Source: Treponema sp.
Lineage (GTDB): Bacteria; Spirochaetota; Spirochaetia; Treponematales; Breznakiellaceae
Reading direction: 5' to 3'
NCBI GenBank assembly: GCA_031266095.1
Contig: JAISBR010000036.1
Span: 1-7,114, forward strand
DNA length: 7,114 nt
Below the pieces are notes generated by a model, which saw nothing but the letters and a program-made list of their open reading frames with translations, was not told the DNA's origin and searched no databases. This document shows positions 1 through 6,430 of this stretch, piece by piece. Position numbers and translations under genes: made by a program. Numbering within the stretch: position 1 is the stretch's first letter; every line of letters begins with the position of its first letter.

Positions 1-31
1 AACAAGCATACCCCGCCAGTACAATCAACAA

Positions 32-52
32 CCGCGCGGCAGAGCCGCGGGG
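32..52 (-). terminator. GC-rich hairpin, possible terminator for ppdK
   Basis: Arms CGCGGC (35-40) and GCCGCG (44-49) enclose a 3-base loop. Two more G-C pairs lie beyond a single mismatch (32-33 with 51-52). Read on the minus strand, the hairpin is followed by TTGTTGATTGT, which is T-rich but not a clean U-tract. It lies about 215 bases past the ppdK stop, so it could end that transcript, or belong to an unseen neighbour to the left. No better terminator is visible nearer the ppdK stop. Confidence 0.3.
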
Positions 53-205
53 TATTAAACCCATATGCGTTTACTTAGTTGGCGAGGTGGTGTGAAAATC
101 AACGAAGAACGCCCAAAAAGCTTGAAAACACAGGGAAAAATTCGCCTTTTCCACGTTGGATTAGGTTCAAAAATCCTTAAGTATACGCACATGGGTATTA
201 AACCC
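50..205. repeat. Inverted repeat pair downstream of ppdK
   Basis: Bases 50-77 match the reverse complement of 178-205 at 23 of 28 positions, including CCCAT, TGCGT and TACTTA blocks in the same spacing. The outer 13 bases, GGGTATTAAACCC, also occur as an exact direct copy at 50-62 and 193-205 because the motif is nearly palindromic. TGGCGAGG (80-87) likewise recurs inverted at 204-211. About 100 bp separates the arms. The layout suits a small non-autonomous element or two copies of a dispersed intergenic repeat. No target duplication was identified, and no gene is supported in 1-267. Confidence 0.5.
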
Positions 206-267
206 TCGCCACGAATAAATTTCCTATCCAACGAAGATACCCAGGAGCTTGTTCTTGGGTTCTTCAT

Positions 268-3200
268 TCAGAAAGATTTCTTGTCTGTGGTCTTCTTCGC
301 CGCGGTTTTCCTCTCCGCAGTCTTCTTTGCTGCGGGTTTTTTCTCCGCAGCCTTCTTTACCGCGGGTTTCTTCTCCACAGCCTTCTTCACCGTGGGTTTC
401 TTCTCCGTAGCCTTCTTTACCGTGGTTTTCTTCTCCACAGCCTTCTTCACCGTGGTTTTCTTCTCCGCAGCCTTCTTTACCGCAGGTTTCTTTTCCATGG
501 CCTTCTTTACGGCGGGTTTCTTCTCCGCAGCCTTCTTCACCACGGTTTTTTTTGCCGCAGCCTTCTTCACCGCAGATTTTTTTGCCGCAGCTTTCTTCGC
601 AGTTGTTGCTTCTGCCATTCTCTTATCCCCCTTCCCAGATTTATTACCGCCGCTTACCCTGGCAGCGACGAGTTTACCAGCCTTCACTGGAGCTTTTCCT
701 TCTATATTGTTTACAGGATTATTTATGACCGCCTGAGCGCCGGCAAGCCGCGCCAACGGTACCCTGAAAGGTGAACACGATACATAACTTAGTCCCGCCC
801 TATAACAAAAGTCAATAGTTGTGGGATCTCCGCCGTGCTCACCGCAGATTCCAATCTTGAGATCCGGTTTAACCGCGCGCCCCTCGCTTATACCCAAGCA
901 CATCAGTCCTCCCACGCCGTCCTCGTCAATAGACTTAAAAGGATCCACATCAAGCACATTCTTCTCCAGATATACCGGAAGAAATGAGGCAATGTCGTCG
1001 CGGCTGAAGGCGAAGGTCATCTGGGTAAGATCGTTTGTACCAAAGCTGAAAAAATCCGCGTATCTGGCAATGTGACCGGCGCGGATCGCGGCGCGGGGTA
1101 CCTCTATCATGGTACCGATCTTTACCGCTATTTTAACGCCCGCGGCCTTGAGAATCTTTTCAACTATTTTTTCAGTGTTAGGCCGCAAGAGTTTAAGCTC
1201 CCGGGCGGTAACGACAATGGGGATCATGATCTCGGGCTGCACGGGTATCTTATCCGCGACACACTCCACCGCGGCCCGGGCGATTGCCTCCACCTGCATA
1301 TCGTAGATTTCAGGGTACGTTACCGCGAGGCGGCAGCCGCGGTGCCCCAGCATCGGGTTGGCCTCAACAAGCCGGTCAATCTTGGGCTGCAGGACATCGG
1401 GACTCACTTTGAGATGGGCCGCAAGCTCATCCACTTCTTCTTTAGTGTGAGGAACGAATTCGTGAAGCGGCGGGTCCAGAAGCCTGATGGTAACGGGCCG
1501 TCCCTCCATTGCCTTGAATATGCCATAGAAATCTTTTTGCTGGAGGGGCAGTATTTCCCGCAGATGCTTTCTCCGCTCTTCCTCGCTGTCGGACACGATC
1601 ATAGCCTGGAAATGGATCAGCTTCTCTTTATCGAAGAACATGTGCTCGGTACGGCAGAGACCCACACCCTGGGCGCCGAAATCAAATGCCCGTTTGGCGT
1701 CTTCAGGCTGATCCGCATTGGTTCTGATATCAAAGCCTTTGATAGGGCCCCGAATGGCACGTGCGCGCACATCGTCGCACCACTTGAGAAACGTATTCAT
1801 ATCTTGGGAGATAGACGGGGCCACCAGCGGCAGACGGCCTGGATACACATCACCTGTTGTACCGTCAATCGTGAGCCAGTCCCCCTCAGTGTAAGTCTTG
1901 TCGCCGATAACAGCGCTGTTGTCCCGCACCGAGACGCCTTTGGCGCCGACGACGCAGGGAGTTCCCATGCCCCGTGCGACTACCGCCGCGTGACTGGTGG
2001 TGCCGCCGGTTGAGGTAAGCACCCCTTGGGAAACCACCATGCCGCCGATATCCTCAGGACTGGTGTTTTTACGCACGAGCAGTACCTTTTCACCCCGTTC
2101 GTGCCATATTTCGGCATCTTTAGCGGTGAAAACTATACGTCCGGCCGCGGAACCGGGGGAGGCGTTGATGCCCCTGGTGATGGATTTGGCCTCTTCAAGG
2201 GCCGCCAGATCGATCATCGGATGGAGCAGTTGATCAAGATGAGCCGGCATTACCCGCATAATCGCAGTCTTTTTATCGATTAGACCTTCCGCGACCATGT
2301 CCACCACGCATTTTACCGCGGCGGTACCGGCCCGCTTGCCGTTGCGGGTCTGAAGCAGGTAGAGCTTACCCTGCTGCACGGTGAATTCCATGTCCTGCAT
2401 ATCTTTAAAGTGTTTTTCCAGCTTGTCTTTGATGTGCACAAGCTGCTTGTAAATAGCGGGATTCCGCTCCGCCAGGGTACTGATCTTTTCCGGGGTCCTG
2501 ATACCTGCCACCACATCTTCACCCTGGGCGTTCATCAGGTATTCGCCGTAGAATTCTCTGACGCCGGTGGAAGGGTCCCGGCTGAAACACACACCCGTGC
2601 CGGAGTCCTCTCCAAAATTACCGAACACCATGGACTGTACGTTCACTGCGGTCCCTTTGAGATTGCGGATATCGTTATGCTGCCGGTATGTGATGGCCCG
2701 TTCGTTCATCCATGAGCCGAAAACGGCGTTGACGGCGCCCCAGAGCTGAGCCAGCGGGGCTTGGGGAAAGTCTCCTCCGGTATTTTCCCGGACGATTTTT
2801 TTGTATTCACCGACCAGGGTTTCAAGGTCTTCGGCGGTGAGATCGGTATCAAGCTCAATATTTTTAGGTTTTTTGATACCGGTGATGGCTTCCTCAAACA
2901 ATTCCTCGTTCACACCCATGACTACTTCGCCGTACATCTGGATGAAACGCCGGTATGCGTCCCACGCGAAACGAGGATTGCCGGTCTTTCGGGAAAGGCC
3001 CCGGACCGCTCGATCGTTCATCCCCAGGTTGAGGATAGTGTCCATCATGCCGGGCATAGAAACCGCCGCGCCTGAACGAACCGAAACCAGCAGCGGATCA
3101 TCGGGATCGCCCAATTTTTTCTTCATTACCTTTTCAAGTTTTTTTAAGCCCGCCTCTACTTCTTCTTTGATACCGGCGGGATATTTTTCTTTATTCTCAT

Positions 3201-3369
3201 AATAGGCGGCGCACACCCCCGTAGAGATGGTAAAGCCCGGCGGAACCGGAATCCCCATATTGGTCATTTCCGCGAGATTGGCGCCTTTACCGCCCAATAC
3301 TTCTTTCATTTTCGCGTCCCCTTCGGCTTTACCTTCACCGAAGAAGTACACGTTCCTTTGTTTAGCCAT
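268..3369 (-). CDS. ppdK: Pyruvate, phosphate dikinase with histone H1-like C-terminal tail
   Basis: Cytosolic enzyme interconverting ATP + pyruvate + phosphate and AMP + PEP + pyrophosphate. In anaerobes it often serves glycolysis or PEP formation. The 1033 residues contain the whole family core: an N-terminal ATP-grasp nucleotide-binding region (about 1-345, with GGKGANLAEM at 26-35), a phosphohistidine swivelling domain (TSTGGTTSHAAVVARGMG, catalytic His460), and a C-terminal PEP/pyruvate barrel (RLLDPPLHEF, MLGHRGCRL, FGTNDLTQ with Asn779/Asp780, GICGEHGGDP with Cys842). Against the well-studied 874-residue Clostridium symbiosum enzyme (His455, Cys831), offsets are only 5 to 11 residues, so the core looks complete and active. 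It ends near residue 882 (RVPLARLAGAQAVIN). A polar, basic linker (883-917) follows, then a 116-residue tail (918-1033) with 43 Lys and one Arg, built of decapeptides such as AAEKKPAVKK. The tail is foreign to the family. The start at 3369 is firm: GGAGGAAG lies just upstream and the N-terminus matches the family. It is transcribed divergently from the helicase gene. Confidence 0.96.
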   Translation of the reverse strand: MAKQRNVYFFGEGKAEGDAKMKEVLGGKGANLAEMTNMGIPVPPGFTISTGVCAAYYENKEKYPAGIKEEVEAGLKKLEKVMKKKLGDPDDPLLVSVRSGAAVSMPGMMDTILNLGMNDRAVRGLSRKTGNPRFAWDAYRRFIQMYGEVVMGVNEELFEEAITGIKKPKNIELDTDLTAEDLETLVGEYKKIVRENTGGDFPQAPLAQLWGAVNAVFGSWMNERAITYRQHNDIRNLKGTAVNVQSMVFGNFGEDSGTGVCFSRDPSTGVREFYGEYLMNAQGEDVVAGIRTPEKISTLAERNPAIYKQLVHIKDKLEKHFKDMQDMEFTVQQGKLYLLQTRNGKRAGTAAVKCVVDMVAEGLIDKKTAIMRVMPAHLDQLLHPMIDLAALEEAKSITRGINASPGSAAGRIVFTAKDAEIWHERGEKVLLVRKNTSPEDIGGMVVSQGVLTSTGGTTSHAAVVARGMGTPCVVGAKGVSVRDNSAVIGDKTYTEGDWLTIDGTTGDVYPGRLPLVAPSISQDMNTFLKWCDDVRARAIRGPIKGFDIRTNADQPEDAKRAFDFGAQGVGLCRTEHMFFDKEKLIHFQAMIVSDSEEERRKHLREILPLQQKDFYGIFKAMEGRPVTIRLLDPPLHEFVPHTKEEVDELAAHLKVSPDVLQPKIDRLVEANPMLGHRGCRLAVTYPEIYDMQVEAIARAAVECVADKIPVQPEIMIPIVVTARELKLLRPNTEKIVEKILKAAGVKIAVKIGTMIEVPRAAIRAGHIARYADFFSFGTNDLTQMTFAFSRDDIASFLPVYLEKNVLDVDPFKSIDEDGVGGLMCLGISEGRAVKPDLKIGICGEHGGDPTTIDFCYRAGLSYVSCSPFRVPLARLAGAQAVINNPVNNIEGKAPVKAGKLVAARVSGGNKSGKGDKRMAEATTAKKAAAKKSAVKKAAAKKTVVKKAAEKKPAVKKAMEKKPAVKKAAEKKTTVKKAVEKKTTVKKATEKKPTVKKAVEKKPAVKKAAEKKPAAKKTAERKTAAKKTTDKKSF
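292..591 (-). repeat. Ten tandem 30-bp units encoding Lys-rich decapeptides
   Basis: This stretch encodes residues 927-1026 of the dikinase as ten consecutive decapeptides of pattern A-x-[EA]-K-K-x-x-[VA]-K-K, for example AAAKKSAVKK, AMEKKPAVKK, AVEKKTTVKK and ATEKKPTVKK. Lys positions are almost invariant (one Arg replaces Lys in TAERKTAAKK). Variation is confined to the Ala/Val/Thr/Pro/Glu positions. A short MAEATTAKK cap precedes the array and TTDKKSF closes it. The units are diverged at DNA level but keep strict 30-bp periodicity, so unit gain or loss by recombination would preserve the reading frame. Confidence 0.93.
616..636 (-). promoter_or_regulatory. Possible internal ribosome binding site and start codon for a stand-alone tail protein
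   Basis: On the minus strand GGGAAGGGGG (636-627) is followed after eight bases by an in-frame ATG (618-616), which encodes Met918 of the dikinase. This Met sits precisely where the linker ends and the Lys-rich tail begins (MAEATTAKK). Initiation here would yield a 116-residue, strongly basic protein (268-618) with the composition of bacterial H1-like nucleoid proteins. The run is G-rich rather than a perfect AGGAGG, and the linker is naturally Gly/Lys-rich, so the match could be chance. I see no convincing internal promoter, so the product would come from the ppdK mRNA. Confidence 0.35.
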
Positions 3370-3372
3370 GAA

Positions 3373-3380
3373 CTTCCTCC
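3373..3380 (-). promoter_or_regulatory. Strong ribosome binding site of ppdK
   Basis: GGAGGAAG on the minus strand, with the GGAGG core six bases from the ATG at 3369. It fixes the start of the dikinase and contrasts with the two plus-strand genes, which have no such site. Confidence 0.9.
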
Positions 3381-3389
3381 ATACTTTCT

Positions 3390-3395
3390 ATTATA
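3390..3395 (-). promoter_or_regulatory. Candidate -10 element of the ppdK promoter
   Basis: A perfect TATAAT lies on the minus strand at 3395-3390, preceded directly by TG. The matching -35 region is poor (CCACAT-like around 3413-3418). Transcription would begin near 3383, giving a leader of about 14 bases that contains only the ribosome binding site. Placement is convincing, but the weak -35 leaves some doubt. Confidence 0.55.
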
Positions 3396-3460
3396 CATCA
3401 TGATCGGCAGAAATGTGGGAAACCATGAATCGTGCCGTACTTCACTTGTTTTTAACACAC

Positions 3461-3469
3461 TGTTATTAT
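3461..3469 (+). promoter_or_regulatory. Extended -10 promoter of the helicase gene, predicts a leaderless mRNA
   Basis: TGTTATTAT is an extended -10 (TGn plus TATTAT at 3464-3469). A weak TTCACT (3441-3446) lies 17 bases upstream as a possible -35. Six bases separate the hexamer from the ATG at 3476, so the predicted +1 is the A of the start codon. No Shine-Dalgarno sequence precedes that ATG. The surroundings are AT-rich, so a chance match is possible, but it agrees with the start chosen from protein similarity. Confidence 0.5.
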
Positions 3470-3475
3470 ATTATT

Positions 3476-6094
3476 ATGAACTATCTTGACTTGCCTGTCT
3501 ATAAAAATCACGCGGTAATTTTATCGGCGCTTGAAAACGATCAGGCGGTAGTAGTGGAGAGTCCCACCGGTTCGGGAAAGACCACACAGCTGCCGGTGAT
3601 ACTGTACGAAGCCGGTTATTCCAATAACGGAATCATCGGCGTAACCCAGCCGCGCCGCATCGCCGCGGTGTCGGTGAGCGAATTTATCGCGCGGCAGATG
3701 GATGTCACCATACCGGGACTAATCGGTTACAAGATGCGCTTTGAGGATCGGACCAATCAGCAAACTAAAATCAAGATCATGACCGACGGAATTCTGCTGC
3801 AAGAGATGAAACTGGATCCCTGGCTCTCCAGGTACAGCCTGCTGGTGGTGGATGAGGCCCATGAGCGGAGCCTCAACATTGATTTTATCCTCGGGTTGCT
3901 CAAGCGGGTGCTGGAAAACCGGGGGGATTTCAAAGTGATTGTCTCTTCCGCGACGATCAACGCCGAGGTTTTTTCAGAATATTTCGGCGAGTGTCCCATT
4001 GTAAAGATTGACGCTCAACGCTTTCCGGTAACACTGATCTACGATTCGCCCGCCGCGGGCGGCGTTGCGGGCGGCGTATATGGCGATGCCACAGGCAATA
4101 ACCCCAAGTACCGCTCGCGGAGGCAGCGTCTGACTTACCCGGGCGCGGACACGGCGGAAGATAAAAATTTAGCCGGACAGGGAAAAAACCAGGGCATCAG
4201 CAGCGGCGCTATGGACGCGATTCTGGCCAAAGTGGAAGATATTACCGTCCGCTTCGTCACTGAAAAACGCGGAGGGGATATTCTGATTTTCCTTTCAGGG
4301 GAAAAAATGATCAAGGACTGCATGAACCGCCTCGCGTCCAGTCCCGTTGGGAACTCGCTGTATCTGTTACCATTGTACGGCAGACTCGGCAGGGAAGAGC
4401 AGGAGCGGGTTTTTATGGATACGCCGAAGGGCAAAACCAAAGTGGTTATTGCCACCAACATAGCCGAAACATCGGTCACTATTGACGGAATCACCGCCGT
4501 GATCGATTCAGGTCTCTCAAAGCTCAACTGGTATAACCCGCGCACCTTCACCTCAAGCCTGGTGGAAGCGCCCATCTCAAAAGCCTCGGCGAATCAGCGC
4601 AAGGGCCGGGCCGGGCGCACCAGGGAAGGGACCTGTTACCGGCTTTACTCCCGCCGGGATTTTGAAAACAGGCCGCTGTTCACCACCGAAGAGATTTTCC
4701 GCACTGACCTTTCCGAGGTGATTCTGCGCATGGCGGATTTGGGGATAAGTAATTTTGAAGACTTTGATTTTATTTCCACCCCCGGAAAAGAAGGACTCAT
4801 CGCCGGCATTGAGACCTTGAATCTCCTTGAGGCCCTCGAACCCGACCGAAGCCTCTCCAGCATCGGCAGGCTCATGACCGAATTCCCCCTCGCGCCCCGG
4901 CAGTCGAGGATCATCGTGGAGGCGATTATGCGCTATCCTTACGTGATTAGGGAAACGCTCATTGCCTCGGCCTTTCTGTCTACCCAAAGCCCATATATAC
5001 TGCCGCCGGGAGAAGAAACCGACGCGCGCAAGGCCCATCACAGCTTTCGGGACGCGAATGGAGATTTTGTTTCATACCTCAAACTCTTCCGGGCTTACAA
5101 CGATTCAACGAATAAAATCAAATTCTGCGAGCGGAATTATCTTGACGAACGGGCCATGGCGGAAATTGTAAACGTGGTTGCCCAGCTTGAGGAGATACTG
5201 GCCGCACTGAAAATTCCCGTACTCAGCGGCGGCAAAACCGATGACTATCTCTGCTGCGTGGGCCGGGGCATGATACAATTCGTGTGCATGCGTGAGGGAA
5301 GAGGCAGGAACGGATCGTATCGCAGCCTGACCGCGGACAGAATTATCATTCATCCCGGCTCGGTGATGTTCCGTACGGACCCGCCCTTTATTGTCGCCGG
5401 GGAAATCGTGCGTACCACCAGAATGTACGCCATGTCGGTTTCTCCCCTCTCAAGAGAAACCCTGGAACGGGTGAAGCCCGGCATCTTTGCCGCCGGGCGT
5501 GAAAAGGCCGGCGCAACGGGGGAGAGACTCAAGAAACCCAGGGACTTTACCAATAACATCAAAATCGCCGGTGAGGTTTTCGAAATCAAAACGATTAAAG
5601 GAAAGAAGACGGCGATCCTCCCCTGGCAAAAACTCGCCGCCATCAGCGGCAATATTCCCGCCGAGACGGTGTACAAAGGCCTTAAAGGCAGCGTCATCGT
5701 CAATAACCGGTACGCCCTGCTTGCCGGGGAAAAACTTGAACTGATCCTCTCTCTGGCGCCCCGCCTGGACGCGGATAAAGCCCTGAGCCGGGAATGGCCC
5801 CGGAAAGGGAATTTCAACTCACGTGAACAGCTGACGGCCCTGCTGGATCACCTGGACAGCCTGGTAAAACCGGTGATATCGAAAAAAGGCGCGAAAGAAT
5901 TAGGCTTCCTCACCCTTTTCACCGACGGCAAGGGCGGCTACCGGTTCAGATGTTCAAGAGGCTTCCATACCAGCCTCAATGAGAGCCTGGCCAGCCTTGA
6001 GGCGCTCATCGACGAAATGGGAGACGAGGTGGATCTCAGGATCAAGCACGTAGTAAACCAGGCCTACCGGCGGCTCTCGGATTATCTGGGTTAG
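3476..6094 (+). CDS. hrpA: DEAH-box ATP-dependent RNA helicase, HrpA type
   Basis: A cytosolic helicase (872 residues) that uses ATP to remodel RNA or ribonucleoprotein; E. coli HrpA rescues stalled ribosomes. Motifs, numbered from this ATG: I GSGKT (32-36), Ia TQPRR (57-61), Ib TDGILLQE (103-110), II DEAH (126-129), III SAT (158-160), IV region ILIFLSG (269-275), V ATNIAETSVTIDG (326-338), VI QRKGRAGR (374-381). These are followed by the winged-helix/HA2 region (about 396-500) and an OB-fold (about 570-665, including MFRTDPPFIVAGEIVRTTR from 631). All catalytic motifs are intact. Residues 191-245 are a Gly/Ala/polar insertion between the RecA domains. The last 200 residues are not recognised, and the protein is much shorter than the 1300-residue E. 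coli HrpA. In-frame ATGs at 3413 and 3425 would add 21 or 17 residues that look untranslated. I prefer 3476 because family-like sequence (LDLPVYKNHAVILSAL) starts there and an extended -10 precedes it. Confidence 0.92.
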   Translation: MNYLDLPVYKNHAVILSALENDQAVVVESPTGSGKTTQLPVILYEAGYSNNGIIGVTQPRRIAAVSVSEFIARQMDVTIPGLIGYKMRFEDRTNQQTKIKIMTDGILLQEMKLDPWLSRYSLLVVDEAHERSLNIDFILGLLKRVLENRGDFKVIVSSATINAEVFSEYFGECPIVKIDAQRFPVTLIYDSPAAGGVAGGVYGDATGNNPKYRSRRQRLTYPGADTAEDKNLAGQGKNQGISSGAMDAILAKVEDITVRFVTEKRGGDILIFLSGEKMIKDCMNRLASSPVGNSLYLLPLYGRLGREEQERVFMDTPKGKTKVVIATNIAETSVTIDGITAVIDSGLSKLNWYNPRTFTSSLVEAPISKASANQRKGRAGRTREGTCYRLYSRRDFENRPLFTTEEIFRTDLSEVILRMADLGISNFEDFDFISTPGKEGLIAGIETLNLLEALEPDRSLSSIGRLMTEFPLAPRQSRIIVEAIMRYPYVIRETLIASAFLSTQSPYILPPGEETDARKAHHSFRDANGDFVSYLKLFRAYNDSTNKIKFCERNYLDERAMAEIVNVVAQLEEILAALKIPVLSGGKTDDYLCCVGRGMIQFVCMREGRGRNGSYRSLTADRIIIHPGSVMFRTDPPFIVAGEIVRTTRMYAMSVSPLSRETLERVKPGIFAAGREKAGATGERLKKPRDFTNNIKIAGEVFEIKTIKGKKTAILPWQKLAAISGNIPAETVYKGLKGSVIVNNRYALLAGEKLELILSLAPRLDADKALSREWPRKGNFNSREQLTALLDHLDSLVKPVISKKGAKELGFLTLFTDGKGGYRFRCSRGFHTSLNESLASLEALIDEMGDEVDLRIKHVVNQAYRRLSDYLG
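4055..4078 (+). repeat. 12-bp tandem duplication inside the helicase linker
   Basis: GCGGGCGGCGT occurs at 4055-4065 and again at 4067-4077, a 12-base tandem duplication with one changed base per unit. It encodes AGGVAGGV in the low-complexity insertion between the two RecA domains, keeps frame, and looks like a replication-slippage product in a tolerant loop. Confidence 0.8.
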
Positions 6095-6097
6095 TGG

Positions 6098-6161
6098 TTT
6101 TGGAACAAGCTCTTGCGGTTTTTAAAGGAAGCTGTTCCAAAAACTGAAGTTTTGGAACAGC
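6098..6161. repeat. Three-segment inverted repeat after hrpA with two competing hairpins
   Basis: Segment A, TTTTGGAACAAGCT (6098-6111), begins four bases after the helicase stop. Segment B is AGCTGTTCCAAAA (6130-6142). Segment C, TTTTGGAACAGC, is at 6150-6161. B pairs with C as a perfect 12-bp stem with a 7-base loop. B also pairs with A over 13 bp with one bulged base. The two hairpins exclude each other. Neither is followed by a U-tract (TTTTT at 6119-6123 lies in the A-B loop), so a standard terminator is not indicated. It may be a dispersed repeat, a processing site or a factor-dependent end. The rest of 6095-6430 is described in the next entries; no gene is supported there. Confidence 0.65.
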
Positions 6162-6183
6162 CTCTTATGTCTGTCCATAACAA

Positions 6184-6220
6184 GGCTGCTCTTTCAGAAC
6201 TGAAGTTTTAAAAGAACCTC
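6184..6220 (+). repeat. Degenerate second copy of the post-hrpA repeat
   Basis: AACTGAAGTTTT is shared exactly between 6142-6153 and 6198-6209. It is flanked in both places by GCTG on the left (6131, 6186) and by a GAAC...CCTC-like end on the right. The perfect hairpin of the first copy is lost here, leaving only TTCAG/CTGAA as a tight inverted pair. This looks like a decayed direct duplicate, supporting a repeat-family origin for both. Confidence 0.45.
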
Positions 6221-6356
6221 CCTATTCATTTCAATTATCGGCGTTTTAAAAATGAGGATTAGGGAAGAGAATGAAAAGACACGTCCAAAGCCCCGCTTAG
6301 GTTTTTAGAGGTGTTCAGCAATTCTCAGTTTAGAACTTATTCATAGAGAAAAGGCC

Positions 6357-6382
6357 GGAGAAGAACGCTTTTAGGCTTCTCC
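6357..6382. other. Hairpin upstream of the transposase gene
   Basis: GGAGAAG (6357-6363) and CTTCTCC (6376-6382) form a perfect 7-bp stem with a 12-base loop. No U-tract follows on either strand. It lies 34 bases before the transposase promoter and may belong to the left part of the insertion sequence, where such structures can limit read-through into the transposase. The left boundary of the element could not be placed. Confidence 0.35.
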
Positions 6383-6415
6383 CAAAAATAACCACTACAC
6401 ATAATTTTGGAATAC

Positions 6416-6424
6416 TGTTATAAT
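6416..6424 (+). promoter_or_regulatory. Extended -10 promoter of the transposase, predicts a leaderless mRNA
   Basis: TGTTATAAT is a perfect extended -10 (TGn at 6416-6418, TATAAT at 6419-6424). No good -35 is visible 16-18 bases upstream, as is usual for extended -10 promoters. The ATG at 6431 is exactly six bases past the hexamer, so the predicted +1 is the start codon. No strong Shine-Dalgarno is present. Confidence 0.6.
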
Positions 6425-6430
6425 AGGCAC

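Noticed and set aside
55..267. Minus-strand 70-codon open frame starting directly after the ppdK stop
   Set aside because: It runs through the inverted repeat region, has no ribosome binding site of its own and no recognisable composition or motif; most likely chance.
292..591. Regular 30-bp repeats suggesting a CRISPR array
   Set aside because: Units are directly adjacent with no spacers, diverge at many positions and encode a regular Lys-rich decapeptide in frame with ppdK.
65..736. Plus-strand open frame of 223 codons with FFSAAFFTAGFF-type repeats, looking like a hydrophobic repeat protein
   Set aside because: It is the exact antisense of the Lys-rich repeat of ppdK: AAG/AAA Lys codons read backwards as Phe. 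No ribosome site or independent support.
1072..2013. Plus-strand open frame of 313 codons antisense to ppdK
   Set aside because: It lies wholly within the strongly conserved catalytic core of the dikinase on the opposite strand; its sequence has no recognisable domain and reflects codon bias of the real gene.
3413..3475. N-terminal extension of the helicase from ATG 3413 or 3425
   Set aside because: The added residues are unlike the family N-terminus and overlap the promoter-like extended -10; GGGA before 3425 is a weak ribosome site at best. Not fully excluded.
4577..5041. Minus-strand open frame of 154 codons inside hrpA
   Set aside because: It is antisense to the conserved motif VI and HA2 coding sequence of the helicase and shows no features of its own.
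6252..6308. Small open frame of 18 codons (MRIREENEKTRPKPRLGF)
   Set aside because: No ribosome binding site, no similarity recognised, and a length expected by chance in non-coding sequence.
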